Source: Symbiodinium natans
Lineage: Eukaryota > Sar > Dinophyceae > Suessiales > Symbiodiniaceae
Length of the DNA stretch: 64,000 nt
Reading direction: 5' to 3'
Assembly: GCA_905221605.1 (NCBI GenBank)
Contig: CAJNDS010000824.1
Span: forward strand, 265,001-329,000
Under the pieces are notes generated by a model, which made no database searches, was not told where the DNA came from, and saw nothing but the letters and a program-made list of their open reading frames with translations. A program made the translations under genes and the position numbers. Each line of letters opens with the position of its first letter. Within the stretch, counting starts at the first letter, position 1. Positions 48,709 to 59,697 of the stretch are shown in pieces.

Positions 48709-49837
48709 GCGGCTGCATGTGCCCGCGGTCGCGAAGCCATCCTTTCAGCGGCAAGCCCTCATGCAAGAGGAGGAGGCGCTTGCCTTGCGGAACTCGGCTG
48801 ACCTCGGGGCCCCCAAAGCTCGATTTAGAGCAGGAAGCTTCTCAGCACCGATCCTGAAGCTGGAAGGCCTTTCAGACCTCAAGGCTGCCAGGCTCAGCAA
48901 CTCTAGGATGCTGGTTGCCCGCATAAGCGCAGAATGTGTTTTCCTGCAATTGCCGGTTGCCACGTCTGGCAGAGGCTAGTCGTAGGCGTGTAAGTCCTGC
49001 CGTGCGCGAAGTAGCCGCAGGACCTAGATGTGGAATCAAGCGCAAGGTTCACAAGGTTCTACACGTAGCGCCTTGGCGTTCGTGGGGGAGTGGACATATC
49101 ACTCACTTGCTGCCCCTGCTCAGCCTCGAAGGCTTCGCAGAACGCCAGCTAGGCTGTGGGGCTCCGGATCCGGGGTTGAAGGAGCAGCGCTCGAACCCCT
49201 GCCCCACATTCAGAGTCACATCGGCTCCCCCATTTGGGAGGCCATTTGTGTTGGCAGCTTATGGTGATGACTGCCGGCTCCGCAAACAAGCACCGGCACC
49301 CCGAAACCTCTCGGATCCCAAAGGTCCCCTGTCCGTGAAGCCTTCGTAGCCTCAGTCCAAGACTCAAAAGCTTCGAAGCCCTTAAGTCCACAAAGCTCAT
49401 GGGCTGCTTAGGGTGGCTTTTAGGGTTTGACCCGACCGCAGTGCGCTGAGCGCCTCTCAGGGCATGTGCACTGGGGGAGAAGAAGCTATAAGGGGCAGGG
49501 CTGAGGGAGGGAGGGATCCCTCCTTGACGCTGCAGAAGCAAAGGCAGGGGACTCTGCGCCCAAAACCCTACTCCTGCGACGGCTCAGCTGAGTAGACTGC
49601 TGACATGTTGGGAGAGAGGGCTGCCTAAGAGGCACTGTGGTTTACGGAGGTGGAGTAATCCTCATGGAGGCACTCCGAATGGAGCGCTTCCCGTAAGAGA
49701 CAGGCCCCTGCAGGCAAAGCAGGCAAAGCAGGCGAATCAGGAGAGCCCTTGCTCGGCTAGCAAGGGCTCGATTCAACTCAGGCTCAAAGGGGCCGCTAGC
49801 TCAGATGGAGGAAGCCCATGCAGAAGGAGGAAAAATG

Positions 49838-49867
49838 CTTTTTTTTTTTTTTTTTGGGGGGGGGGGG
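49838..49867. repeat. T-run followed by G-run
   Basis: About 18 T followed by about 11 G, at the place where A and B have only the G-run (25947-25960, 38037-38055). Confidence 0.8.
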
Positions 49868-50230
49868 CTTAGCGGTTCATATTAGCCACTTCACTTGAAT
49901 CCTTTTGCTAAATGCCCTCAAACCTCAAGGGCCCTAAGCTTGCCCTCAAAAGACCCCGCTTTAGGCACTAGCCACTGCTGTGGTCGTTCCCCTTGCATGT
50001 GTTTGCTTTGATCAAGCAGGCTGAAGTTCTTGAACGTGGGGTCGTATACACGACTTGTACAGAGTTTGCCGGGTTTGGGAGCTTTGCCATCTTGAGAGTT
50101 CGTGATGTTTAGTTCACTTACAACATCCAGGACTTTTTGAAAGGGCCGGAGGATACTCCGTACCAGCATCTGTATTTCAGAGTATAATCCTGAAACCCTA
50201 TAGGCCCTTAACCCTGATACTGTAAATTCC

Positions 50231-52060
50231 ACAGCCCCCTTAAGCACTTAAGCTCTAAACGCCAGCACTCTAAGCCCGTAACCCTAAACTCTAATACTCT
50301 AAACCCTCACACCTATCCACACCCTAAACTCCAAACACCCAACACCTAAAACCTAAACCTCAATACTACCTCCGGAAGCCTCGAAGTCAGGAGTCGCCAA
50401 CCTCAAATTTAGCGATGCAGTTGAGGATGTAGGGTCGTAGGGTTGGTAATGCTTAAAAGCCTGAGAAGACTTTACGGTTGTAAGGTTAGCTATATGGTTT
50501 CAGGGTTTACGAGGCGCAACATAAGGCGCTAAACCCTAAACCCCAGACCCTAAACCCCAAACCCTAATTCATGGTGTTTTCGGGTGCTTAGGATGCAGAG
50601 CCTCGCGATTGTGACTCTCCAGTTGGGCTCCGGACGCCATCCCCATGTCCTGACTGCTTTGTAGTCCGATTAAATTGTTTCGGGTTTAGGGTTTAGGGTT
50701 TCGAGTGTTAGGATAAATCCCCTGGACAAGACGAGGACCCTTAATCTTGGGAAACCGCCGTTTCCTGCGACGATCCTTTGCTCTGCCCAACCATGGGTTG
50801 CCCCCAAGAAGAGATTCGGGGTTTAGGGCTTACCTGGACCCCAAAACACATACCGAAAACTAGGCGGGTATGCTAACCCTATAGGGTTGAGGGCTTAGTG
50901 GGGTTGAGGGCTTAGGGTTTGGGGATTTGGGTTTCGGGTGTAGGGGCAGCCCCCTCCTCCCCCCACCCCCCCACCAGAAAAAATGCTCACATCGTCCGTA
51001 TGGACTGGCCGCCGCACCGGGAGGCGCAGCGCCTTGTAAGCTTTGGTGGAGAGGGGTTTGCAGAAGTTTTCGTTGATTTTTTCGGGAATGGTTCTTCGGG
51101 TTCTTGCAGGGGTTTGGGGTGTAGGGTTTAGGTTTTGGCAAGAAGGCTTTTTGGCAAAAAGGAACCCCTATTTTCGGAAGCATCCATAGGTACTCAGAGC
51201 TGCACATATGACCGTGCGGACGAGGCGTGCAGGCGCTGGCCCACGGACGACCGCTGGCCTTTGCGCAGGTGGAGCCTCTTTTTCCGCTTGCTGCCTGGTT
51301 GAAGAAGCTTCGTGCCAGGATGCCAAGGACGACAGAGGCGTGGAGCTCAGCTTCCGGGGCGCGCGCGCGTGCCTTCTGTCGCAAGCAAAGCAGCTCCGCG
51401 GACTGCCCCCCCTGAGGCCGCACAGCCCTGATGGTGGCTGCCCTGCCAGGGCGGAGCGGCCGAGGGAGCTGCTCCAGCGCAATCCGCCCATGGCCCAGCC
51501 TCCAAGCGCCATGGGGCTTCGGGAGTTGGATGTTAGGCGCAATCGTTGCCCAAAGTAGCATCCTCGAAAACAGCAGAGCCCTAATTTTAACGCTACGCGA
51601 CCCGCCTCGGCCCGGCCCAGCGCATCCGCGTGAGCATGGTGATTCCGCAGCGCCCAAGTCGCTGGACCCCAAGCAATAAGGGTTGGGTTGAGGGTTGAGG
51701 GTTGAGGGTTCCGGGTTTATGGTTTGGGGTTTGGGGTTGAGGGTTAGTTTAGGGCTCAAGGTTCACGCTTTGGGGTTGAGGGTTTTTTTGGGTTTAGGGT
51801 TCGGCTTGGAGTGATCGTAGGGTTGAGCCAGGCCCCTTAAGGTTTAAGGCGACTGGTAGGGGGGAGGGGGGTGGGGGCCCGAGTGGGGTGGGAGGGGGGG
51901 GTGGGGGGGGGCGGGGCGGGGTGAACAACGGCGGGTTCTGCTGAAAGGGCTGACAGGATGGGTGAAAGGGGGCTGACAACCTATACACCTTCGGCCCGAG
52001 GCCTCGGCGGATTATGTAGAGCTGTCCTTGACCGGATGGCGGAGCAGAGACCCCCTGTAC
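50231..52060. other. Non-coding spacer with degenerate heptamer repeats
   Basis: Between the tandem array and the gene pair. It holds scattered CCCTAAA/TTTAGGG variants (50280-50580, 50680-50705, 51680-51810) and G-rich DNA (51857-51920). The 299-codon minus frame at 50860-51759 is largely a translation of these repeats (NPKP, NPEP and similar strings) plus a GC-rich island at about 51190-51560 that is open on both strands. I do not call it a gene. Confidence 0.5.
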
Positions 52061-52775
52061 ACCCTTCATCCTGGAGCTCCACACAAGCCCTCGAAGCACA
52101 AGGCATTCCCTGTCCTCATTCGTGGAGACGTATGCTGAACCTCTGAAAGCTGAGATTGGCCCAGCCAGCCACCTCCCATCTTGAGAATCCGCAGTCGCCC
52201 TTGACTGCGTGCGCGTGCTGCCGTGCCCGAAGCCACGCACTGGTGGCCCCAAGTCCCCTCAGTGGAGACCGGCTCCCTCAAGAAACCACCAGTTAGGCGC
52301 CCCCCCGCCCCATGGCGCAGGTCTTCCTTCGGTTGGTTGCGGAATGTTGCAGACGAGGAGAGGAGGCTCTCAAGTTTAGGGGACTTGGAGGAGTCGGGGC
52401 TGGAGGGTTCAGGGTTGAAGAGGGCTTGGGGGGGGTCGTAGGAGGAAGAAGAAGAAGAAAAAGTTTATTGAAGTTTACTGGGTCGTAGTCTGTGGGTCTT
52501 TTTGCCCAGGCAGCCGTTCAGGGCAGTTCTGGGGATGAACCTTCTGAGATCCCCGGACCATGGCGCCCTTGTCAAGGTAGCAGCCCCTGGACTGCGCATA
52601 CTGCGCGCGCAGTTCTCGCGGGCCGAAGCCAAGTTCTGTGCTCAGATTCTGAGAGGTTTCAAGGTCGCATGACCCATCAAGAGCTTCCATCTCAGGCTAT
52701 CTGCTTGCTCATGTCGTGTTTCATGTGTAGCCCGAAGCCTCAAGCCGCTGCCAGACCTTCGGCTAGCACTGCTCA
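52061..52775. other. Upstream region of gene 1, duplicated before gene 2
   Basis: The part around 52061-52330 matches 56580-56770 (shared CATCCTGAGCTCCA-like and AATC-GCAGTCGCCCTTGA motifs). The part around 52630-52760 matches 59020-59115 (shared CAAGTTCTGTGCTCAGATTC). The duplication that produced the gene pair therefore included about 700 bases of upstream DNA, and a 2.2-kb insertion later separated these two parts in front of gene 2. It may contain promoter or 5' untranslated sequence, but no specific motif was recognised. Confidence 0.6.
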
Positions 52776-55700
52776 ATGCTTCGTCTCTTCCCAGCATGGC
52801 GTGACCCGCCATCGCACTACGATGACATAGTGCAGTGCTTGGAGGATCCAGAAGTAATGAACCGAATTGGCGCCTTTCATCTTCTGCAGCAGCACATGCC
52901 CAGGGAGCAGCTTGATTGGGCGAAGGTGATTCCGCTTCTTGCTGATCCGACTGGATTGTGCGATGCAGAGCTCGGAGGTTCCTGGAGGATGAGATGCCGA
53001 GCGATTTCATCCCACGTTGTCGGAAGACGTTCCTTGCACTCTTATTGACCCAGAAAGAAGAGACCAGCCCCGACTGTTGGGCCAACTGTTGGGCCCACTT
53101 TTGGGCCAACTGTTGGGCGATGTGTCCGTCGTTATATGCTGAAGAGGCGTGGATGTGCGCCTCAGCCTCAACCCGAGAACTCTTGGATAGAAAACTCTCC
53201 GTCGAGGTCGTTGCCGGGCACTTCGGGAAGATCGCGCCGCCCCTTTTGACCGATCCGGAGCTGCAGCCGTGGTCGTTCACCCTTCTGCGGGGCAAGATGG
53301 CACCGGACCAGCTCATTGAGCATGTTGATTTGGTGACATCGCACCTGGCGGGGGCAAGGGAGAAGGTGAAGAAGCAAACCTTCCAATTCATGGAAGAGCA
53401 CATGCCGAGCGTGCTGCGTGCGGAGCATGCCCAGAAGATCGCGGCGCTCCTGGGGAGTTCAGATCGGGAGGTGAGGAGTTGGGCTTTGGTCCTCCTGGCT
53501 CGGCGGATGCCCAGCAAGCTCTTTGGGGACCATTTTCAGAAGGTCGGGGCGCTCCTGTACGATTCTCGTCTTGCCTTCGCGGCCGCCGCGATGTTTCTGG
53601 ACAAGGGGCACAGCCTGTCAACGGCGCAGCTTTCCTTGCATTCCGAGCCCCTGCGAGAACTGCTTCGGAAGGAGGGCTGCAGGACAGCTTGTGAAGAAGC
53701 TTTGAGGAAGATCCTGCGGGTTCCAACCGACAAGTGGAAGGATCATGAAACTGCAGGGCTCCTTTCCAAGCTGCCAGTCTCCTGCCTCGTTAAGCTGAGC
53801 AGAGAGCACCTTTCCGAGTGGCGAGATGAGTCTGGCAACACGTGGCTGCACTTGGCGGCCAAAGCAGGCCACCTCGAGGCCTGCAAGGCCCTGGTGGACA
53901 CGGCGGGCCTCGCCCTGCGCGCCCAAAACCAAGCTGGCCACGAGCCGCTCACGCTTGCGGCGACTCGCGAAGTGGATCGGTTCCTGCGGAGCAAGATGCA
54001 CTTCCAGGAGACCCGCTTCGGCCACGGGAATGCCTACGATGAGATGGAGAAGGAGGAGAGATCCGTCACCAAGGTCGTGTGGTACACCGTGCCTCTCCCG
54101 GGCATGGCGGGGCACTTGGGTGGCCTGCACTCCTTCCTCGTCATCACCGTCTCTGGTGGAGAGGCGAACCAAGCAGCAACGAGAAGGTACGTGCTCGAGA
54201 AGGCCGGGTCGGTTGGCAGGGAGGCACATCAGAAGCATGGCGTCTTCATTGGGAGCCAGGATCTTGGAGCCAACTTGACGAGCGTTCCAGGTCTGCGAAC
54301 TCACAAGAAACTAAGCCTAGCCACCACCAGCAAGCTCAAGGAGGGACTCAAGGTGAAGCAGCTGTACGAGAACGCTCACGACACGGGGCCATACAACTTA
54401 GCATCCTCCAACTGCCATCATGCGGCCCAGAGGGCATTCAACCACTGCTGCGCCCGAGGAGAAGACCGGGAGACCATTCCCCCCAACGAACGGCTGGCGA
54501 AGATAGCGGCCCCGTTTGGCCTCGGTGGCCTGTTCAGTTCAACTTGCTCAACCTCCGAAGGCTCGGGCTCCGAAGTCGCTTCATTGAAATCAGAGGTGGT
54601 CTCGTCGGACTGCCGTCCTGTGGAACCCCCAAGTGGCTTCGGATCACCGGTTGATCTCCACGCTGACGCCTTTGCGGGGACTGCCGCTGCCCTGAGTTAC
54701 GCTGTGTACGTTGAGGATGCTGCAAGCGTATTGAAGCCAGCTGAGGCAGGTGAGGCCGTTGTCATCTACAACAAGTTGGACAGAGCGGTGGTCGTGCACG
54801 AGCATGCTTCTTCCGCAAGACACAGGCTGGACGCAAGGAAGAGAATCAGCATCGGCATCCAGCAGGAGACGGTTTCGGTGGATGTCTACGCAGTCGCATG
54901 GCTCTTTCCCCAATGTCTGGCCCCAAACCAACCAATGTGGAGAGGTCATTCGTACAACTTGACCAAGGATTTTCAGAGTGAGGCAGTTGTATTGCAAGAG
55001 GCGGGAAAGGCCGTTGTCGTCCACAACAAGTTGGACAGAGCAATGGTCGTGTACGAGCGTGCGGCTGACGAGAGACGCAAAGTAGAAGCAGGCGAGAGAA
55101 TCAGCATGCTCATCCCACAAGAGAAAGTTACGGTGGATGTTTATGCAGCTTCATGGATTTCCGGACTCTATCGGCGCCTGCTTCTGGCTCAATGCCAGCC
55201 TGTCTGGAGAGGTCACGTCTATAACGTGACCCGGGACTGTCGAAGTGAGGCGGTTGTATTGCAAGAGGTGACACCGTTCGATGGAATGGACAACATGGAC
55301 GTGCTCCATGTGACCAGGAAGGCCACTAGCAAGAGCCCGGTGCAGTGGCTCCTCGCCAGATTTGGCGCTGCTCTGTACCTTTGCTTCCGTGGGACGGATG
55401 ACATGCAAGATGCTGCAATCGACCTCAGCGCCGTGCCGGACTGCTTCAGATTCAAGGAACACGGCCTGGGTGTGCACGGTGGAATCGCCCACGTCCTGGA
55501 GCAGGAGGGAGAGAACGTCGACCATGTGGTGAAAGAGGTCTTCAAGGTATTGAACCAGCACCGCCGATCTGGAGATCAACTGGTCCTCTGTGGCCATTCG
55601 CTCGGTGGCGGCTACGCCCAAGTCATGGCCGTCCACTTGTTGAGCCTGAACGTGGACGTCTCGGCCGTCCGCACCTTCGGCGCCCCCCATGTCCTTGTTC

Positions 55701-56044
55701 CACAGGCAGGAACAGCTCAGACGATGTGGCAAAAGCTGCACGCCATCACGCAGCACTGGGTTCACGACTGGGATCCCGTCCCCAGGCTACCGCTTTGCCA
55801 AACCTGGCTGGTGGATGTCCTGCCCAGGCTCAAGAAGGAAGTGGTGAAAGGCGTCAGGGTTGGCATCGCGCAGAAGTACATCGAGAACCTTCAGCGGAAT
55901 TGCAATGCAAGCAGTGCGCAGATGTTGGGTGAGTACGATGTGGTGGGTCAAGTGGTGCTGGTGAGCATGGCCTCTTGCTCTGCCCACGTAGCCAGTGAAG
56001 GCGCGGCGCCACTGAAGGAGCTTCTCAGTGAGAGGCAGCCATGA
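52776..56044 (+). CDS. HEAT-ankyrin-papain-like-lipase fusion protein, gene 1 (one frame break)
   Basis: Large multidomain protein. The long frame is 52958-56044 (1028 codons, numbered here from the GTG at 52958; a TGA lies just upstream at 52943). By alignment with gene 2 the true start is ATG 52776, joined by a one-base frame break near 52950-52957. Domains: HEAT-like solenoid with repeated HFxKI...LL...MP units (to about residue 285), interrupted by a (Cys-Trp-Ala-Asn)4-type stretch; ankyrin repeats (GNTWLHLAAKAGHLEACKAL, about 291-342); permuted papain-like domain with His391 (GLHSF) and Cys486 (SNCHHAA), as in LRAT/NlpC-P60/DeSI folds; a duplicated module of unknown function (586-681 and 682-770); class 3 lipase with FRGTDD 810-815, nucleophile Ser881 in GHSLGG, FGAP 907-910, Asp939 in WDPVPRLP and likely His1010. 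A role in lipid hydrolysis or remodelling is inferred. No signal peptide or membrane span was seen. The frame break may be an assembly error or a pseudogene mark. Confidence 0.85.
52781..52794 (+). promoter_or_regulatory. Possible splice or trans-splice acceptor, gene 1
   Basis: The pyrimidine-rich TCGTCTCTTCCCAG ends in AG just inside the proposed start. The matching place in gene 2 (CCCCTTGCCAG, ending 59716) has the same form. In dinoflagellates most nuclear mRNAs receive a spliced leader at an AG acceptor. If used, gene 2 would start at ATG 59719, in frame, but gene 1 has no in-frame ATG there until codon 28 of the 52776 frame. Confidence 0.2.
53075..53122 (+). repeat. In-frame 12-base repeat (x4) in gene 1
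   Basis: Four copies of TGTTGGGCCAAC, with variants, coding for Cys-Trp-Ala-Asn/His-type tetrads within the solenoid. Gene 2 has no such repeat at the matching place, so it is a gene 1-specific expansion. Confidence 0.9.
54713..55267 (+). repeat. Duplicated 90-residue module in gene 1
   Basis: Two in-frame copies (54713-55000 and 55001-55267). Each has AVV-hydrophobic-NKLDRA-VV, a charged linker, RIS-I-Q-E-V-VDVYA, P-WRGH-YN and SEAVVLQE. The pattern of short alternating hydrophobic strands suggests a small beta fold. Gene 2 has a single copy at 63380-63673. It sits between an ALSYAVY segment, typical of the start of class 3 lipases, and the FRGTDD strand, so it appears inserted in the lipase fold. 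Confidence 0.85.
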
Positions 56045-56263
56045 CTCTCAGCCAGATCCCAGCTTACCACAGCATGCCGGACTATTTGGACCTTGCACGA
56101 AGACTGACGAAGTGACGGGCCGCAGAAGCGCGACCTGCATCATCACGCTGGGACATCAGTGAAGGGGTATGGTATGGTATGTATAATATGCGGGGAGCAA
56201 TTGTTGCCCAATAACGTGCGAAAACAGGATCCAGTATGTGTCTTTCTGCTTTGAGCCAGGTCG

Positions 56264-56265
<2 letters not shown>

Positions 56266-56354
<89 letters not shown>
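56266..56354. repeat. (TG)44 microsatellite
   Basis: 89 bases of uninterrupted TG, about 220 bases after the gene 1 stop codon. Confidence 0.97.
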
Positions 56355-56356
<2 letters not shown>

Positions 56357-57761
56357 ACAGAAACTGCCCTATATTAGAGCCGTCGTTGACCAGGATGGCT
56401 CTGAGCAGAGAACTATGTACACCCATCTCTGCGAGGTCTGAGGTTTGCCAGCTTCCGGGGCTTCCAGAGACAAGGCGCTGTGTGTTGTTGAAGTTAAGTA
56501 TTCTCCTTAGGTCGGGCACGCTCGAGATTCTGGACCAACCCCCGCCTCACCCCGACGGAATTGCTCGCAGGAGGATCCTGGAGTTCCCACATCCCTCATC
56601 CTGAGCTCCACAAGTCTTTGCACCATAAGACCAGTATGAGAATCAGCAGTCGCCCTTGATGGCGTGCGCGTGCGCACGTTCCGTTCCCCCAGACTTACTA
56701 TAGCCCTGCCCCAAGTCCGCTCATTGGAGGAGACCGGCTACCTCAACAGACCCCCAACCTCCCCGAAGCTCCCTGAATGCTGCATATCTTGCAATACTAA
56801 ATCGAGCTGATTCTATGAAGCCTAAGCCCCTGTCAGTCAAACCTCCCCGAACTCCAAACTGCCGACGTGCCTCCAGCACCGTCTCTGCGGAGGTGGAAAA
56901 GTAGAGATCCTGGTTCACAGGAGGCTCGTGGACTTGGGGGAAAAAACCGAGGGCAAGGCAACCTAAGTTTTCGAAAAAGACAAATCAGGGGCTTTCGGAG
57001 GCCTTTCGAGGACTGCGGGTTCAGAGACTAGGGCGGCTAATTCGAGGGTCCAAGGCTTTCAGGGGCTTGGCCTCTTCTAAACTTTGCAGCTGGCCAGTAC
57101 TGAGGCGTGTGGCTGGGGGAAACAACGAGCAAGCTGGAAAACATATCCAAGTCTCCAAGTGCACACTAAACAGAAACACTTTAGGGTCGGAGTGAGCATC
57201 GACAACGCACAAGCAAAGCATCTGCAGGGTCCAGGTGCTTCACCTTCGCGACCTCTGGATCACAAGCAACCCAAGCCGTCCTTCTCAAGCCTACAGAGCC
57301 GCAAGCAACGGGGCACGGGAGCTCCCGCCCTGCCATGCAGGGCTACGTTTTAATCTTGACTACCTGAGAAGCTGGGCAAGGTCTATACAGCAGCGTCCGG
57401 TAGCATTAGGGTGAGTCGAAGTTGGGGAGGCTATCGGCGTGAAGTCCTAAGTCTTTAGTAAGCTTATGGGTCCTTCACAGAAGGGGGGGTTTCTGGTGCA
57501 TGAGTCGGCACTTCCAAAAACTACTGAAAACTACTAGAAGCTACCATGGCGGACTCATGACATCGTGTGTCCCGAGGGTGGTTTGAGGATGTTGAGCCAG
57601 CAGGGCGGAAACACATTTTTGCTGCAGGGTTTGGGTTCAGCCGACCTTGTATAGTTTTGCTGGCGTGGTGCTGAAATTTCGAAGCAAAAATAAACACAAT
57701 GTTTGGCTTGTGCAGCAGTTTTTGGAATGTTGATAAGCATTTGGTCATTGTCGCTATCGGA

Positions 57762-57880
57762 AGTTTTCGGCAGTTTTTGGTAGTTTTCGGTAGTTTTTTG
57801 CAGTTTTTTGGCAGGTTTTGGGAGTTTTTGGTAGTTTTTGGCAGGTTTTGGGAGTTTTGGTAGTGTTTGGCAGTTTTTGG
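57762..57880. repeat. AGTTTTTGG(C/T) decamer array
   Basis: About twelve degenerate copies of AGTTTTTGGC/AGTTTTCGGT in an AT-richer island, unlike the GC-rich surroundings. Related AGTTTCAAGT-type repeats follow at 58165-58255. On the minus strand it yields an artificial Lys/Thr/Pro-rich peptide frame. Confidence 0.8.
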
Positions 57881-59697
57881 AAAATCATAAATGTAGTTGT
57901 GGTAGCTTGTGGAATGCTATGGTCGTTTTGGGACATGTTTATTGCTGATTTTGGATTTCTTTTCGCCGAATGATGAAATCTAGAATGGTATACTATCGTC
58001 TATATAATATGAAAAGAGCGTGTGAGTCCTAGACGCTTCATAATTTCCGAAGGATATTTTGTTCATTCTAAGATTCCTTATCTTGCGAATTTGTCGCATG
58101 TTTTCCATATGTTGGAATCTACTCTGAAATGTGATGTGAGAAAGCCCCTTCATTAGTAGAGCGTTTGGGTAGTTCTGGGTAGGTTCAGGCAGTTTCAAGT
58201 AGTTTCAGGTAGCTGCGGGTGGGTTTTCGCAGTTTCAAGAAGTTTCAACCAGTTTGTTCCACTTGTAAGAATCGAGAAGACCCCTTCAGTAACCGAATGA
58301 CTAAGCCCCGAATCCTAACAGCCCCCTTCAAGCCATCCTGAAAGGGCTTTGACCGTATTTAAATATGCCGGGCTTCTGTGTTCGTGGGCTTGCATGGGGA
58401 TTGTTTTTCCAGGACGCCCAAAAAACGACCAGCCCGCTGTTGCCGCCAGGTTTAGTTGCGTGATCGTCTGCCAAGTTCTCGCAATTCGGCAGGCGCCACG
58501 CTCCTGGAATCCACTGTGGCATGTCGGGTTAGTCGTGTAGAATTTAGGTCCGTCTGGCACTGTTGGGGTTCATATGGGGATCAGGTGGTTCAGGTTTGAT
58601 ATCAGATCCGGTGATTTCGGGTTGCTTAGACTTTGAGAGTCCGGCTATAAAGGGTGCTGAGCTGTGTATAGTTCCATTGGCTAGTTGACTGCGGTTCTGA
58701 CAGCCAGCAGCTTGCGAGCTTTCTGCTGCCATTACCCCCTCCTTTCCAGTAGGCGTGCGTGGCGAGTTGCTTTGGGCAGCACAAATGCGAGCCGTGCCAC
58801 CCTGAGCCCTGACGCTGCTCAGTAGCGAGTGGTCTCCAACACTTCTTGGAACCTGAGTACTGCAAAGGCTATGCTACAGCCTGCCTTGTGTCGGGGTGGC
58901 GCAGGGCAGCCCCCCTCCTGGTAGGCAAGACCAAACTGTAGGAAGCACTTCAATGGGAGTTCGTCTCTCAACATGCATGTTGGTGAGACGCAGGCTTTCT
59001 TCGACATCTTGCACAGCAGAGTCCAAGTTCTGTGCTCAGATTCTGGGAGCTTTCAAGGTTGCCCGCCTCATCAGTTTCCGTCTCAGGACTTGCCCAATGT
59101 ATCATGCGCAGCTTGAAGCCACCCCACTTTTTACTGTTGAAGCTGGGCAAGGCCTGCCCACGAAGCTGAGGTTGGGTCGTCTCTTATAGCACATCACTCT
59201 ATATAGACCTTATAAGCCTTGGGTTGTCTCCGAGGTTGTTTGGAAAGGCTCCCAGAGAGCACCTAAGCAGGTTTCCACCCATGCCTACCCATGTCCTTAA
59301 AGCCATCCGAAGCCTCTAAGTAGGCCATTGTCGAACATGATTTTACATGTTTATGAATACTTCAACTCAAGAAGGATTATTTTTCATAGTACCCCAACAA
59401 TAGTTCAGATAAGTAGACACCTGAGAACTATGGAGGGCTTCCAGGCTTAGAGGTTTTTTTGGTCGGGATGTGAACAACATCATTGGGACTTTGTCGCGCA
59501 AAAAGGAGATTGAGGCGCTGGCCTGCTTCGGTGTCGTGGACCGCTGGGTGGGGCCCTCAGACTCCAGGGAGAGACTTCCAGGTCGCATGCGTGAAGCACT
59601 TCCTTCCGCCCCTAGGCTCGCTCACTTGCTCGCTTCGGTAGCCTGAAGGCTCGAGCCTCGGCCGAGTCTGTACGACTAAAGTCACTGGCGCTGCCGC

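Larger units (their letters stand above)
38628..50230. repeat. Tandem 12-kb unit, copy C (diverged)
   Basis: Third copy, aligned with B at an offset of about 11800, clearly more diverged and with many indels. Relative to A and B it lacks the two CCCTAAA arrays, the 144-base and 98-base duplications, the 18-base palindrome and the 9-bp minisatellite. It carries its own insertions: a G-run (38841-38915), a hairpin (39864-39924), a GATTCAGGAAAC minisatellite (39970-40210) and CCCCTAGAAA decamers (about 40985-41150). Similarity to A and B fades at about 50210-50230. C is probably the older copy, and A/B the product of a later duplication. Confidence 0.85.
56045..59697. other. Spacer between the two paralogues
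   Basis: About 3.65 kb without a supportable gene. It contains a (TG)n microsatellite (56266-56354), the duplicated upstream segments (56580-56770 and 59020-59115), an AT-richer island (about 57500-58320) with a degenerate AGTTTTTGGC decamer array, and no recognisable promoter. The 97-codon plus frame at 58896-59189 overlaps the duplicated segment, but its counterpart before gene 1 is stopped early, so I do not call it. Confidence 0.5.

Noticed and set aside
50860-51759. 299-codon minus-strand open frame
   Set aside because: Much of it is a translation of degenerate heptamer repeats (NPKP/NPEP/NPQP strings) at both ends, and the GC-rich centre is open on both strands. No domain is visible.
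52730-52745. Relict dinoflagellate spliced-leader sequence upstream of gene 1
   Set aside because: Only a weak partial match (GCCTCAAG) is present; the full leader sequence was not seen anywhere in the window.
56082-56519. Minus frame with a long His-Thr repeat
   Set aside because: It is simply a translation of the (TG)n microsatellite.
57754-57936. Lys/Thr/Pro-rich minus frame
   Set aside because: It is a translation of the AGTTTTTGGC decamer array.
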